DNA from: Streptomyces roseifaciens
Lineage (GTDB): Bacteria > Actinomycetota > Actinomycetes > Streptomycetales > Streptomycetaceae
Assembly: GCF_001445655.1 (NCBI RefSeq)
Contig: NZ_LNBE01000004.1
Coordinates: 1,240,001 to 1,304,000, forward strand
Length of the DNA: 64,000 bases
Direction: 5' to 3'
Shown here: in pieces, positions 16,854 to 26,198 of the stretch
Position numbering within the stretch: the stretch's first letter is position 1
How the letters are laid out: each line of letters starts with the position of its first letter
The notes under the pieces: model-generated
Databases searched by the model: none
Told to the model about the DNA's origin: nothing
What the model saw: only the letters and a program-made list of their open reading frames with translations
Program-made: the position numbers and the translations under genes

Positions 16854-17611
16854 AGCTCCTCTTCGAGCTTGCGCTGGAGGTGGTTCATGCCGCGCAGCCA
16901 GCGGTCGGGGTCGGTGGCGCGGGCCGCGTAGTAGTCGGCGACCTCGGGGTGCGGCAGGATCAGGAAGCGGCCCGCCGCCATCCCGTCGAAGAGCGCGTCG
17001 GCGACCTGCGCGGGCTCGATCGCCGTGGGCACGAGCACCAGGTCGCCGGCCGGGCCGGTGCCGCGCAGCATGTCCGTCCGCACGCCCTGCGGGCAGATGG
17101 CGTGCACGTCGATGCCGCAGTGGCGGTAGGTGAGGGAGAGCCATTCGGCGAAGGCGAGGGCGGCGTGCTTGGAGACGCTGTACGGGGCCGAGCCGAGCAT
17201 CGTGAGCAGCCCCGCCGCGGAGACCGTGGACACGAACCGGCCCCTGCCGCGGTCGAGCCACTCGGGCAGCAGCTTGCGCGCCGCCCGCACGTGGGCCATG
17301 ACGTTCACGTCCCAGGCGGTCTCCCAGAGGTCCTCCTCGGCCTCGGGACCGCCCGAGGGGGCCACGCCCGCGTTGGCGCAGTAGACGTCGACGTGGCCGC
17401 CGAGCGCCTCGCGGGCCGCCTCCACGACGTCGGAGGCGTCGCCCGGGACGGCCGTGGCGCCGATCTCCGCCGCGACCGCCTCCGCCTTGCCCGCGTCGAG
17501 GTCGTTGACCACCACCCGCGCACCCTCGGCCGCGAACCGGCGGGCGAGCGCGGCGCCGATGCCGCCCCCCGCTCCCGTGACGACGACTCCCGCGTCCCGC
17601 ACGATGCCCAC
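16850..17611 (-). CDS. Short-chain dehydrogenase/reductase
   Basis: The 253-residue enzyme has the classical SDR features: TGAGGGIGAALARRF nucleotide-binding motif near residue 12, NDLD acidic residue favouring NAD(H), the CANAGVAPSG block, and a catalytic STVSAAG...YSVSK (Ser, Tyr, Lys) triad. A GTG at 17611 is preceded by GAGGGAG. It is the first gene of a two-gene operon with a TetR. The operator core upstream, shared with the distant APH-ACAD operon, suggests that it oxidises or reduces a keto/hydroxy acyl-CoA in the same pathway. The substrate is not known. Confidence 0.9.
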   Translation of the reverse strand: MGIVRDAGVVVTGAGGGIGAALARRFAAEGARVVVNDLDAGKAEAVAAEIGATAVPGDASDVVEAAREALGGHVDVYCANAGVAPSGGPEAEEDLWETAWDVNVMAHVRAARKLLPEWLDRGRGRFVSTVSAAGLLTMLGSAPYSVSKHAALAFAEWLSLTYRHCGIDVHAICPQGVRTDMLRGTGPAGDLVLVPTAIEPAQVADALFDGMAAGRFLILPHPEVADYYAARATDPDRWLRGMNHLQRKLEEEL

Positions 17612-17649
17612 GCTCGGTCTCCCTCGGCTCGGCTGCTCGGCGCAGACTA

Positions 17650-17662
17650 ACCAGTCGGTATG
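17650..17662. promoter_or_regulatory. Operator core ACCAGTCGGTATG upstream of the SDR-TetR operon
   Basis: The 13-base core, preceded by ACTA, fits the spaced palindrome ACnnACnnGTnnGT. It lies 39 bases before the SDR start. The identical 13 bases recur at 29157-29169. Confidence 0.65.
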
Positions 17663-17717
17663 TGGCGGGGGAAGAGGACGGAACACGCCCGGAGGCGCGC
17701 CCTCCGGCTGCGGCCTC

Positions 17718-17845
17718 CCGGGGGACGACCCCCGTACCCCCGGCCTGAACTGCAGCGCGACCCCGGCCCGGCGAAGCGGTGCCACCACCGTCACGCCGTA
17801 CTGTCCGTGTGCATGCGGCACTCTTCCGGGGGACGCCCCCCGTAC
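17718..17845 (+). repeat. Two copies of a GC-rich hairpin element
   Basis: GGGGGACG followed by CCCCCGTAC occurs at about 17719-17737 and again, as GGGGGACGC/CCCCCGTACG, at about 17828-17846, roughly 109 bases apart. Each can fold as a GGGGG/CCCCC hairpin. They occupy the gap between the divergent SDR and NamZ-like genes. Similar sequences are common as small intergenic repeats in Streptomyces (recalled, not checked). Confidence 0.4.
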
Positions 17846-17854
17846 GCACGGAAT

Positions 17855-19099
17855 GTGACGAGACGGCAGGTGCTGGGCACGGCGGCCGCCGGAGCGCTCG
17901 TGTGCCCCGCCGCGCCGCCGGCCGGGGCCGCGGCGGCTGCCCGCGTCCGCACCGGCTTCGACCGGCTGGCGGAGAGCGGCTACGCCCTGCTCGCCGGGGC
18001 CCGCACCGGGGTCGTCACCAACCCCACCGGCGTCACCGCCGGCGTCCGCCACGTCGTGGACGTCATGCACGCGGACCGGCGGGTGGACCTCCGCGCGGTG
18101 TTCGGCCCCGAGCACGGCTTCCGCGGCACGGCGCAGGCCGGCGGCTCGGAGACCACGGGCACCGACCCGGCGACCGGCCTGCCGGTGCACGACGTCCACG
18201 GCCTGCGCGGCCGGGAGCTCGCCGCGCTGTTCGGCCGCGCCGGCGTGGACACCGTCGTCTTCGACGTCCAGGACGTGGGCGCACGCTTCTACACGTACGT
18301 CTGGACGCTCTACGACTCCCTGGTCGCCGCGGCGCTCGCGGGCCTGCGCATCGTCGTCCTGGACCGGCCCAACCCCGTGACGGGCCGCGGCGCGTACGGC
18401 CCGGTCCTGGAGCGCTCCCTGGCGTCGGGCGTGGGCCGCGAACCGATCGCCCAGGCCCACGGCATGACCGTGGCCGAGCTCGCCCTGCTGTTCAACGCTG
18501 ACGCCGTGCCGAGGGCCGCCGGGCGCGCCGCGCGGCTGGAGACCGTGCGGATGAGCGGCTGGCGGCGCACGCACTTCTTCGGCGACACCGGCCTGCCGTG
18601 GGTGCCGCCGAGCCCCAACGTGCCCACACCCGACACCGCCCTCGCCTACGCGGGCACCTGCCTGCTGGAGGGCACCACCCTCTCCGAGGGGCGCGGCACG
18701 ACCCGCCCGTTCGAGATCGTCGGCGCCGAGGGCGTCGACCACCGCTGGGCCGCGGCCCTGAACGCGCTGGACCTGCCGGGCGTGCGCTTCCGGGAGGCGT
18801 ACGCGGTACCGGTGTTCTCCAAGTTCCACGGGCGCACCATCGGCGGGGTGCAGCTGCACGTGCACGACCGGCGGGCCTACGACCCGGTGCGCACCGGAGT
18901 CGCCCTGCTCGTGACCGCCCGGCGCGTGTGGCCGGGCTTCGCCTGGCGCCCGGACCTGTGGATCGACCGGCTCGCGGGGACGGCGGCTGTGCGCACGATG
19001 ACCGACGCGGGGGCCTCGGTCGACGACATCGTGGAGGCGTGGCAGCCCGGCCTGGAGGCCTTCCGTACGACGCGCGAGGAACACCTCCTGTACGACTGA
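17855..19099 (+). CDS. Exported exo-beta-N-acetylmuramidase, NamZ family (DUF1343, GH171)
   Basis: With the GTG at 17855 the product has 414 residues and begins with a Tat-like signal (TRRQVLGTAAAGAL, then Ala-rich cleavage region). The DUF1343 landmarks are VVTNPTGVT, FGPEHGFRG (catalytic-region Glu-His), FDVQDVGARFYTY and the C-terminal PGFAWRPDLWIDRLAGT. Characterised NamZ enzymes release terminal MurNAc from peptidoglycan fragments, feeding wall recycling. An upstream ATG at 17813 is also in frame but would place a repeat-derived GGRPPYAR segment before the twin arginines. No wall-recycling partner genes are adjacent. Confidence 0.82.
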   Translation: MTRRQVLGTAAAGALVCPAAPPAGAAAAARVRTGFDRLAESGYALLAGARTGVVTNPTGVTAGVRHVVDVMHADRRVDLRAVFGPEHGFRGTAQAGGSETTGTDPATGLPVHDVHGLRGRELAALFGRAGVDTVVFDVQDVGARFYTYVWTLYDSLVAAALAGLRIVVLDRPNPVTGRGAYGPVLERSLASGVGREPIAQAHGMTVAELALLFNADAVPRAAGRAARLETVRMSGWRRTHFFGDTGLPWVPPSPNVPTPDTALAYAGTCLLEGTTLSEGRGTTRPFEIVGAEGVDHRWAAALNALDLPGVRFREAYAVPVFSKFHGRTIGGVQLHVHDRRAYDPVRTGVALLVTARRVWPGFAWRPDLWIDRLAGTAAVRTMTDAGASVDDIVEAWQPGLEAFRTTREEHLLYD

Positions 19100-19228
19100 G
19101 CCGCCGCGTACGGGCCCGGGGCGCACGGGGCACGGACACGGAAGCGTGAACGGCGTGACGGGCGTCTGGACAGGCCCTCTTGACGGCGGGACGATGCGCC
19201 AGCACCGGACCGCTCAAGGGGGAATGCC

Positions 19229-20542
19229 ATGTCCGGCATGAGTGTGGATCCTTACTGGGAGCTCACGTTCGACGCCGACGGGGACGTCGACGCGGGCGAG
19301 TACGACGCCCTGATACGCGGAGTCGCCGAGGCCGGTCTGACCGACCTGGTGGTCTTCGCGCACGGCTGGAACAACGACAGGCCGATGGCCACGCGCTTCT
19401 ACTCGCGCTTCTTCGAACCCTTCCCGGGCCTGCTCGCCGGCGCGCCCGGCGCGCGCGTCGGATACGCCGGCGTGATCTGGCCGTCCATGCGCTTCCCGGG
19501 GGAGGCCGTTCCCGACTTCCCGTCGGCGGCGGCCGCCGGCGGCCCCGACGGCGTTCCCGCCCCGCCCGTACTCGACGCCGCCACCCGCGAGGCGCTGGTC
19601 AGGACCCTGCCGTGCGATCCGGCCGTGGCGGACCGGCTCGCGGAGCTGGCGGCCGGGCAGCCCGACGACCCCGCACGCCTGGAGGAGTTCGTCTCCCTCG
19701 TGCGCGGCCTCGCCCCCGCCCTGCCGCAGGGAGCGGCGGCGGCCACGGGGGAACCGGAGGACGGGGACGCCGAGCCCTACCTGCTCACCGGTGACACCCA
19801 GGAGGTGTGCGAGGCGTTCGCCTCCGCCCTGGGGCACCTGGGCGCCCTGCCGCCCGCCTTCCTCGGCGGCGGCCTGAAGCGGCTGTGGGGAGGCGCCCTC
19901 GAAGTGCTGCGGCAGATGTCGTACTACACGATGAAGAAGCGGGCGGGCACGGTCGGCGAGAAGGGCCTCGGGCCCGCGCTCGCCCGGCTGGCCGCCTCCG
20001 CCCCCGCCCTGCGCGTCCACCTGGCGGGGCACAGCTTCGGCGCGCGCCTGGTGTCGTTCGCGCTGCGCGGACTGCCCGACGACAGCACCTGCCTGGCCGG
20101 CGTGACCCTGCTCCAGGGGGCCTTCTCCCACTACGCCTTCTCCTCGCGCCTGCCGTTCGACACCGGCAACGGCGGGGCGCTCGACGGGCTGTACCGGCGG
20201 GTCCGCGGCCCGCTGGTCTCCTGCCACTCGCTCCACGACTCGGCCCTGGGCGTCCTCTACCCGCTCGCGTCCCGCGTCTCCCGCCAGGACGACAGCGTGC
20301 TCGGGTCCGACGACAGCCGGTGGGGCGCGGTCGGCCACGACGGCATCCAGGCCGTGGACCCCTGCGCGCGGCTCGGCCTGGACGAGGCGCTGCGCGGCGG
20401 ACTGCCCGCCGGGGGCTGCGTGAGCGTGGACGCGTCCTCCGTCGTCGCGCGCGGCGGCCCCCCGTCGGGCGCGCACAGCGACATCTGCCACGAGGAGCTG
20501 GCCCGCGTCATCCTGCTGGCCGGCCGGCTCCTGCCTCCGTGA
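19229..20542 (+). CDS. Large alpha/beta hydrolase-like protein of unknown substrate
   Basis: The 437-residue protein has an oxyanion-hole-like FAHGWNND at residues 43-50, a nucleophile elbow GHSFG (Ser269) and a C-terminal His candidate in SGAHSDICHEE. A 120-residue insertion between the first strand and the elbow is Pro/Ala rich (about 85-210). There is no signal peptide or membrane helix, so it should be cytoplasmic. The architecture fits serine hydrolases/lipases with an HGW motif, but no close named family is evident. The ATG at 19229 is preceded by AAGGGGGA. It stands alone as a single gene. Confidence 0.65.
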   Translation: MSGMSVDPYWELTFDADGDVDAGEYDALIRGVAEAGLTDLVVFAHGWNNDRPMATRFYSRFFEPFPGLLAGAPGARVGYAGVIWPSMRFPGEAVPDFPSAAAAGGPDGVPAPPVLDAATREALVRTLPCDPAVADRLAELAAGQPDDPARLEEFVSLVRGLAPALPQGAAAATGEPEDGDAEPYLLTGDTQEVCEAFASALGHLGALPPAFLGGGLKRLWGGALEVLRQMSYYTMKKRAGTVGEKGLGPALARLAASAPALRVHLAGHSFGARLVSFALRGLPDDSTCLAGVTLLQGAFSHYAFSSRLPFDTGNGGALDGLYRRVRGPLVSCHSLHDSALGVLYPLASRVSRQDDSVLGSDDSRWGAVGHDGIQAVDPCARLGLDEALRGGLPAGGCVSVDASSVVARGGPPSGAHSDICHEELARVILLAGRLLPP

Positions 20543-20587
20543 ACGACGCCCCGCGTCTGTGAACGAGGCTCCGGCGTCCGTGAACGA
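20536..20587 (+). repeat. Three spaced copies of TCYGTGAACGA
   Basis: TCCGTGAACGA at 20536-20546, TCTGTGAACGA at 20556-20566 and TCCGTGAACGA at 20577-20587 are spaced 20 and 21 bases, about two helical turns. The first overlaps the stop codon of the hydrolase gene. No further copies are evident in the neighbouring bases. Confidence 0.5.
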
Positions 20588-20757
20588 AAGGTGAGCGGAG
20601 AGTGAGGATCCGCCACCTTCGCGCGTTTCCACATCCCCGCGCGACTTCGGGGTAGCAGAGCGGAGTCGGCCGTGCACCGCGGCCGATGGATCCGAATGGC
20701 GATGAGTTACGTCCCTTCCATGTCGATCCGAGTCCGCGCTGTCGGAGGTGGGATGCA

Positions 20758-21369
20758 GTGGCAGGTTTCAGAGCACTCGCACGAGAGGTGCGCAATCCAC
20801 GGAACACCATCGCCTTGCGGCGGACCTCCCTGCGCAAGTGCCTTGAGCGCTTCGCCCCGTACGGTCACCGGGCGACCTGGCACCACCTGTGCGACCTCGC
20901 CGGGATGGACCCCGCCGACCGGGCCCCCGACCCGGCCCGGCTGGTCGTGGCGCTGACGGAGCTGGAGGAGGCCCGCGCGGTCTGGCTCGCCTACGAGGCG
21001 GGGTTCGCCGACCGCCGCAAGCGCGAGAAGCACGACGGCATCCGGCAGCCCGCCGGTGTCGACGCCTGGCACCGCCACACCTGGGGCGGATGCGACATCG
21101 TCCCCTGCGTCAGCCCCACGGCCTACCCGGCCGCACGCCTGTCCGACGTGCTGCGCCGGGTGATCGCCGCGATGGAGGCCGAGCCCGGGGACGCCTGCCC
21201 CGTCTGCTCGCAGGACCGCCTCGAATGGCGGCCCGACCTGGACCGCTGCCCCGCGCAGGGCCCCGTCTGCGCGGACTGCGGCATCGTGGTGCCGGCGCCC
21301 GTCCTCACCGCGGGGGCGCTGGCCGCGGCGCGCCGCCGGCTGCTGGAGGACCGGTACGCGGCGGTGTGA
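20758..21369 (+). CDS. Conserved hypothetical protein with C-terminal Cys motifs
   Basis: I do not recognise a named family. The GTG at 20758 follows GGAGGTGG and gives 203 residues. The N-terminal two thirds are helical and charged. The C-terminal third has CPVCSQ and then CPAQGPVCADCG, a spacing compatible with a zinc ribbon. A central segment (YEAGFADRRKREKHDG, then WHRHTWGGCDIVPC) is rich in His and Trp. No signal peptide. It follows the alpha/beta hydrolase gene in the same direction, separated by a 215-base gap holding a triple repeat. Nucleic-acid binding is possible but unproven. Confidence 0.6.
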   Translation: MAGFRALAREVRNPRNTIALRRTSLRKCLERFAPYGHRATWHHLCDLAGMDPADRAPDPARLVVALTELEEARAVWLAYEAGFADRRKREKHDGIRQPAGVDAWHRHTWGGCDIVPCVSPTAYPAARLSDVLRRVIAAMEAEPGDACPVCSQDRLEWRPDLDRCPAQGPVCADCGIVVPAPVLTAGALAAARRRLLEDRYAAV

Positions 21370-21524
21370 GGCGGGCACGCGGGAAGCCGCACGGAAGCAG
21401 GTCCGCACGAGCGGACGGCAAGACCGCAGGGACAGCCGAGGCGACCGGGAACAGGGTGTCCGCCGTCGGCCGGTGGTGCGAGGATGCGCGCACGGCACAC
21501 CGGTTCGAGGAGAAGGCGGACGGC

Positions 21525-22967
21525 ATGGCGCAGTTGCACGATCTGACCGCGTTGGAGCAGGGGGAGGCGGTGCGGACGGGGCGCGTGTCGCCCGTGGAGC
21601 TGACCGAGCACTACCTGGAGCGCATCGGCCGGCTCGACGCCACCGTAGGGGCCTTCATCACCGTCACCCCCGATGTCGCGCGCAAGCAGGCGGCCGACGC
21701 CGAGAGCACGGCCTCGGCCGCCCGGCGCGAAGGCCGCGCACTGCCGCCGCTGCACGGTGTGCCCGTGCCGGTCAAGGACCTGAGCCAGGTCGCCGGGGTG
21801 CGCTGGACGATGGGTTCGGCGGCGATGGCCGGGCACGTCGCGACCGTGGACGACCACGTGGTGACCAAGCTGCGGGACGCGGGGACGATCCTGCTGGGCA
21901 AGACCAACACCCCCGAGTTCGGCCTGCCGGCCCACACCGAGAACGCCGTTGCGCCGCCCGCCCGCACCCCCTGGGACCTCGGCCGGTCGGCGGGCGGGTC
22001 GAGCGGCGGGGCGGCGGCCGCGGTCGCCGCGGGGCTCGCGCCCCTGGCGCACGCGAGCGACGGGGGCGGCTCCATCCGCATCCCGGCGTCCGTATGCGGC
22101 CTGTTCGGCATCAAACCCAGCCGCGGCCGGGTGAGTCCCGGCCCCGTCCTGGACGACGTGACCGGCCTGGTGACGTCCGGGCCCCTGGCCCGTACGGTCG
22201 CGGACGCGGCCGCGCTCCTCGACGTGCTCGCGGGGCCGATGCCCGGCGACCCCTACGCCGCTCCCGCGCTCCCGCCCGGTGAGACCTTCACCGGCCACGC
22301 CCGGCGCGCCCCGGGGCGGCTGCGCATCGCCCACATCACGGAGGCGCCGATTCCGGGCGTCGAGCTGCACCCCGAGTGCCGGCGGGCCACGGAGGAGGCG
22401 GCGGGACTGCTGCGGGAACTCGGCCACGAGGTCGAGGAGTTGACGCTCCCTGCCGACGAGGCTCTCGGCCGGGCCTTCACGACCGTGTGGGAGGTGCTGT
22501 CGACGCTCGTGCCCGTACCCCCGGGCGGTTCGGAGCACTTGCTTCCGCTCACCCGGCACCTGCGCGAGCGCGGCGCCCGCGTCACCGGCACGGAGTTCGC
22601 CGCCGCCCTGTACCGGATGCGCGGGCTCGGCAGGCTCGTCGCCGACGCCCTCCAGGCGCCCGGCACGGGCTACGACGTGCTCCTGTCACCCACCCTCGCC
22701 CAGCTGCCGCTGCCCGTGGGCGCCCTGCGCAACGACGACGACCCGGAGGGGGAGTTCGCCGCCATGGCCGGCTTCACGCCCTTCGCCCCGCTGTACAACG
22801 CGACCGGGCAGCCCGCCGTGAGCGTGCCGCTGCACTGGACGCCCGAGGGCCTGCCCGTCGGGGTCATGCTCGGCGGCCGCTACGGCGACGAGGCCACGCT
22901 CATCTCGCTCTCCGCGCAGCTGGAGGAGGCCCGCCCGTGGGCCGGGCGGCGGCCCGCCGTGTGGTGA
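21525..22967 (+). CDS. Amidase (amidase signature family)
   Basis: The 480-residue enzyme carries the full Ser-cisSer-Lys triad of the amidase signature family. These are Lys84 in VPVPVKDL, the cis-Ser in SAGGSSGG near residue 159, and nucleophile Ser183 in DGGGSIRIPAS. Length agrees with the family. It hydrolyses amides to acids and ammonia; aryl- or acyl-amide substrates cannot be distinguished here. The ATG at 21525 has GAGGAGAAGG upstream. It is not the GatA subunit, since no gatB or gatC is adjacent. Downstream, soxR converges on it. Confidence 0.9.
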   Translation: MAQLHDLTALEQGEAVRTGRVSPVELTEHYLERIGRLDATVGAFITVTPDVARKQAADAESTASAARREGRALPPLHGVPVPVKDLSQVAGVRWTMGSAAMAGHVATVDDHVVTKLRDAGTILLGKTNTPEFGLPAHTENAVAPPARTPWDLGRSAGGSSGGAAAAVAAGLAPLAHASDGGGSIRIPASVCGLFGIKPSRGRVSPGPVLDDVTGLVTSGPLARTVADAAALLDVLAGPMPGDPYAAPALPPGETFTGHARRAPGRLRIAHITEAPIPGVELHPECRRATEEAAGLLRELGHEVEELTLPADEALGRAFTTVWEVLSTLVPVPPGGSEHLLPLTRHLRERGARVTGTEFAAALYRMRGLGRLVADALQAPGTGYDVLLSPTLAQLPLPVGALRNDDDPEGEFAAMAGFTPFAPLYNATGQPAVSVPLHWTPEGLPVGVMLGGRYGDEATLISLSAQLEEARPWAGRRPAVW

Positions 22968-22995
22968 CGCGGTGCGGTGCGGGCGCCCGGCGGGC

Positions 22996-23451
22996 TCAGT
23001 GTTCGACCAGCAGGCGGGAGCCCGCGCCCCGCAGGCCGTTGAGGTCGTCCGGGTTGGACAGCGCGCAGTTCTCCAGCGACAGGCAGCCGCAGCCGATGCA
23101 GTCGTCCAAGTGGTCGCGCAGCCTGGCCAGCTGCGTGATGCGCTGCTCCAGCTCGCCGCGCCAGGTCTCGGACAGCCGCGCCCAGTCCTCCCGGTTCGGG
23201 GTGCGCTCGTCGGGCAGCTCGGAGAGCGCCTCCCGGATCGTGGCGAGCGGGATGCCGACGCGTTGCGCGGCCCGGATGAACGCGACGCGGCGCAGGGCGT
23301 CGCGGTCGTAGCGGCGCTGGTTGCCGGACGTGCGGCGGCTGCTGATCAGGCCCTTGGTCTCGTAGAAGTGCAGGGCGGAGACCGCTGAGCCGCTGCGCGC
23401 GGACAGCTGACCGACGGTGAGTTCCTGGACCTTGTTCGAAATCTGCGGCAC
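22996..23451 (-). CDS. soxR: Redox-sensing transcriptional activator SoxR
   Basis: The 151-residue MerR-family protein has an N-terminal winged helix (LTVGQLSARSGSAVSALHFYETKGLI), a dimerisation helix, and the [2Fe-2S] cluster motif CIGCGCLSLENC with Cys118, 121, 123 and 129. This motif is diagnostic for SoxR. In Streptomyces, SoxR responds to redox-active compounds such as actinorhodin and activates small oxidoreductase and transporter genes rather than soxS. No SoxR box is seen at its own promoter, but a perfect one occurs at 56062-56079 in this window. It is divergent from the aldehyde dehydrogenase gene. Confidence 0.97.
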   Translation of the reverse strand: MPQISNKVQELTVGQLSARSGSAVSALHFYETKGLISSRRTSGNQRRYDRDALRRVAFIRAAQRVGIPLATIREALSELPDERTPNREDWARLSETWRGELEQRITQLARLRDHLDDCIGCGCLSLENCALSNPDDLNGLRGAGSRLLVEH

Positions 23452-23619
23452 AGCTCAGACCTTACGTGACGGGCGGCCCCCGGCATTGAGACGACGGCCA
23501 CACCGGCGGCCACCGTGCCCCCTGGTACGCCTTGCGTCCCCGGCGTTAGCTTGGGACCACAGCTGCGGGGGACCTGAGCTGCTGGGACCTTTGATTCCGC
23601 TTCCGCGAGGAGACGATCA

Positions 23620-25038
23620 GTGAACGCGCACGACGGCATGTACATCGACGGAAGCTGGCGGCCCGCCGCGGGGAGCGGCACGATCGAGGTCGTGAACCCG
23701 GCCGACGAGCAGGTCATCGCCACCGTCCCGGCCGGGGACGCGGAGGACGTCGACGCGGCCGTACGCGCGGCCCGCGCGGCGCTGCCCGGCTGGGCGGCCA
23801 CCCCGCCCGCGCGCCGCGGCGAGTACCTCGCCGCCCTGCGCGACGCCCTCGCCGCCCGCCAGGAGGAGATCGCCGCCACCGTCACGGCCGAGCTCGGCGC
23901 GCCCACGGGCTTCGCCACGCGGGTCCACACCGGGCTGCCGATCGCCGTCGCCGGCTCCTACGCCGAGCTGGCCGCGAGCCACCCCTTCGAGGAGCGGATC
24001 GGCACCTCGACGGTGCTGCACGAGCCGGTGGGCGTCGTCGGCGCCATCACGCCCTGGAACTACCCGCTCCACCAGGTCGTGGCCAAGGTCGCCCCGGCGC
24101 TGGCCGCGGGCTGCACCGTCGTCCTCAAGCCCGCCGAGGACACCCCGCTGACCGCCCGGCTCTTCGCCGAGTGCGTCCATGCGGCCGGGATCCCCGCGGG
24201 CGTCTTCAACCTCGTCACCGGGCTCGGCCCGGTCGCCGGCCAGGCGCTCGCCGAGCACCCCGGCGTCGACCTCGTCTCCTTCACCGGGTCGACGGCCGTG
24301 GGCAAGCGGATCGGTGCGATCGCCGGTGCGGCCGTCAAGCGCGTGGCCCTCGAACTGGGCGGCAAGTCCGCGAACGTCATCCTGCCGGGAGCGGACCTCG
24401 CCAAGGCCGTTGCGGCCAACGTCGCCGACGTGTGCCGCAACACCGGCCAGTCCTGCAACGCCCTCACCCGTACGCTCGTCCACGCCGACCAGTACGAGGA
24501 GGCCGTCGCCCTCGCGGCGGCGGCGGTCGCGGAGTTCGTGCCGGGCGACCCGACGGACCCCGGGGTCCGGGTCGGCCCCGTGGTCAACGCCAAGCAGCAC
24601 GCGCGCGTGCGCGGCTACATCGACCGGGGCATCGAGGAGGGCGCGCGCCTCGTGGCGGGCGGCCCGGTCGTCCCGGAGGGCCGGGACAAGGGCTACTACG
24701 TCGCCCCGACGGTCTTCGCCGACGTCACCCCGGAGATGACCATCGCCCGGGAGGAGATCTTCGGCCCGGTCCTCTCCTTCCTCAAGTACGAGGACGAGGA
24801 GGAGGCCGTCCGGATCGCCAACGACACCGTCTACGGGCTCGCCGCGGCGGTCTGGGCCGCCGACGAGGAGCGGGCCGCCGCCTTCGCCCGGCGCCTGGAG
24901 GCCGGCCAGGTGGAGGTCAACGGCGGCCGGTTCAACATCCTGGCGCCCTTCGGCGGCTACAAGGAGTCGGGCGTCGGCCGCGAGCTGGGCGTGCACGGCC
25001 TGGGGGAGTACCTGCAGACGAAGTCGCTCCAGTTCTGA
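23620..25038 (+). CDS. NAD(P)-dependent aldehyde dehydrogenase
   Basis: The 472-residue enzyme has the aldehyde dehydrogenase superfamily motifs: [21 protein letters not shown] cofactor-binding segment, general-base Glu245 in [10 protein letters not shown], and nucleophile Cys279 in [10 protein letters not shown]. The GTG at 23620 follows GAGGAG; an ATG six codons later is an alternative. It oxidises aldehydes to acids. The alcohol dehydrogenase gene starts 34 bases downstream, so the pair could convert an alcohol to an acid in two steps. Substrate unknown. Confidence 0.93.
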   Translation: MNAHDGMYIDGSWRPAAGSGTIEVVNPADEQVIATVPAGDAEDVDAAVRAARAALPGWAATPPARRGEYLAALRDALAARQEEIAATVTAELGAPTGFATRVHTGLPIAVAGSYAELAASHPFEERIGTSTVLHEPVGVVGAITPWNYPLHQVVAKVAPALAAGCTVVLKPAEDTPLTARLFAECVHAAGIPAGVFNLVTGLGPVAGQALAEHPGVDLVSFTGSTAVGKRIGAIAGAAVKRVALELGGKSANVILPGADLAKAVAANVADVCRNTGQSCNALTRTLVHADQYEEAVALAAAAVAEFVPGDPTDPGVRVGPVVNAKQHARVRGYIDRGIEEGARLVAGGPVVPEGRDKGYYVAPTVFADVTPEMTIAREEIFGPVLSFLKYEDEEEAVRIANDTVYGLAAAVWAADEERAAAFARRLEAGQVEVNGGRFNILAPFGGYKESGVGRELGVHGLGEYLQTKSLQF

Positions 25039-25072
25039 TCCGACCGGTTCCCGCTGCAGAAAGAGGAATGGC

Positions 25073-26167
25073 ATGGTCCGCGCCGCCGTACTGCCCGCCG
25101 TGGGTGCACCGCTGCAGATAGCCGAGATCGACCTGCCCGCGCCCGGCCCCGGCCAGGTGCGGATCCGCCTCGCCGCGGCCGGGGTCTGCCACTCCGACCT
25201 CTCGCTCTCCAACGGGACGCTGCGCCAGCCCGTGCCCGCCGTCCTCGGCCACGAGGGCGCGGGCCGGGTCACCGCGGTCGGCGAGGGGGTGACCCACGTG
25301 GCGCCGGGCGACCTGGTCGTCCTCAACTGGGCGCCATCCTGCGGCGGCTGCCACTTCTGCGGGCTCGGCGAGCCCTGGCTGTGCGCGGGCTCCGCGGCCG
25401 CCGCCACGGTGCCTTACGCGAGCCTCGCCGCCGACGGCAGCGCGCTCTACCCGGGCCTGGGCACGGCCGTCTTCGCCGAGGAGACCGTCGTCCGGGCGGA
25501 TGCGGCCATTCCGCTCCCCGAGGGGATCCCGCCCGTGGAGGCGGCCCTGCTGGGGTGCGCGGTGCTCACCGGCTACGGCGCGGTGCACCACTCCGCCCGG
25601 GTGCGGCAGGGAGAGTCGGTCGCGGTGTACGGCGTGGGCGGGATCGGCCTGGCCACCCTGCAGTCCGCGCGGATCGCCGGAGCGGGCACGATCGTCGCCG
25701 TGGACGTCTCCCCGGAGAAGGAGGAGCTGGCCCGGGCCGCCGGCGCCACCGAGTTCGTCGTCGCGGGCGCGGACACGGCCAAGGCCGTCCGGGGGCTCAC
25801 CGGAGGGCAGGGCGCGGACGTCGCCATCGAGTGCGCCGGACGGGCCGACGCGATCCGTACGGCCTGGTCCTCGACGCGCAAGGGCGGCCGCACCACCGTC
25901 GTCGGCATCGGCGGCATGGACCAGCAGGTGACGTTCTCCGCGCTGGAGCTGTTCTACTTCGGACGGACGCTCTCGGGCTGCGTCTACGGCAACAGCGACC
26001 CGGCGAAGGACCTGCCCGTCATCGCCGGGCACGTGCGCGCCGGGCGCTTCGACCTGTCCGCCCTGGTGACGGCCCGGATCGGCCTCGACGGCATCGCCGG
26101 TGCCTTCGAGGCGATGCTCGCCGGGCGCGGCGGGCGGTCGCTGGTGGTGTTCTCCGAGGAGGCGTAG
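25073..26167 (+). CDS. Zinc-dependent alcohol dehydrogenase (MDR family)
   Basis: The 364-residue enzyme has catalytic zinc ligands Cys39-His40 in GVCHSDL, His60-Glu61 in LGHEGAG and a later Cys in LLGCAVLTG. It also has the four structural zinc cysteines (90, 93, 96, 104) in [18 protein letters not shown]. The nucleotide-binding motif [13 protein letters not shown] follows. It resembles class III-like and mycothiol/NAD-dependent dehydrogenases. The AAAGAGGAA ribosome binding site supports the ATG at 25073. It is co-directional with and close to the aldehyde dehydrogenase gene, suggesting an alcohol-to-acid pathway. Confidence 0.93.
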   Translation: MVRAAVLPAVGAPLQIAEIDLPAPGPGQVRIRLAAAGVCHSDLSLSNGTLRQPVPAVLGHEGAGRVTAVGEGVTHVAPGDLVVLNWAPSCGGCHFCGLGEPWLCAGSAAAATVPYASLAADGSALYPGLGTAVFAEETVVRADAAIPLPEGIPPVEAALLGCAVLTGYGAVHHSARVRQGESVAVYGVGGIGLATLQSARIAGAGTIVAVDVSPEKEELARAAGATEFVVAGADTAKAVRGLTGGQGADVAIECAGRADAIRTAWSSTRKGGRTTVVGIGGMDQQVTFSALELFYFGRTLSGCVYGNSDPAKDLPVIAGHVRAGRFDLSALVTARIGLDGIAGAFEAMLAGRGGRSLVVFSEEA

Positions 26168-26198
26168 GCGGGCGGCGGTCCCCCGGGTGCGGCGGTCC

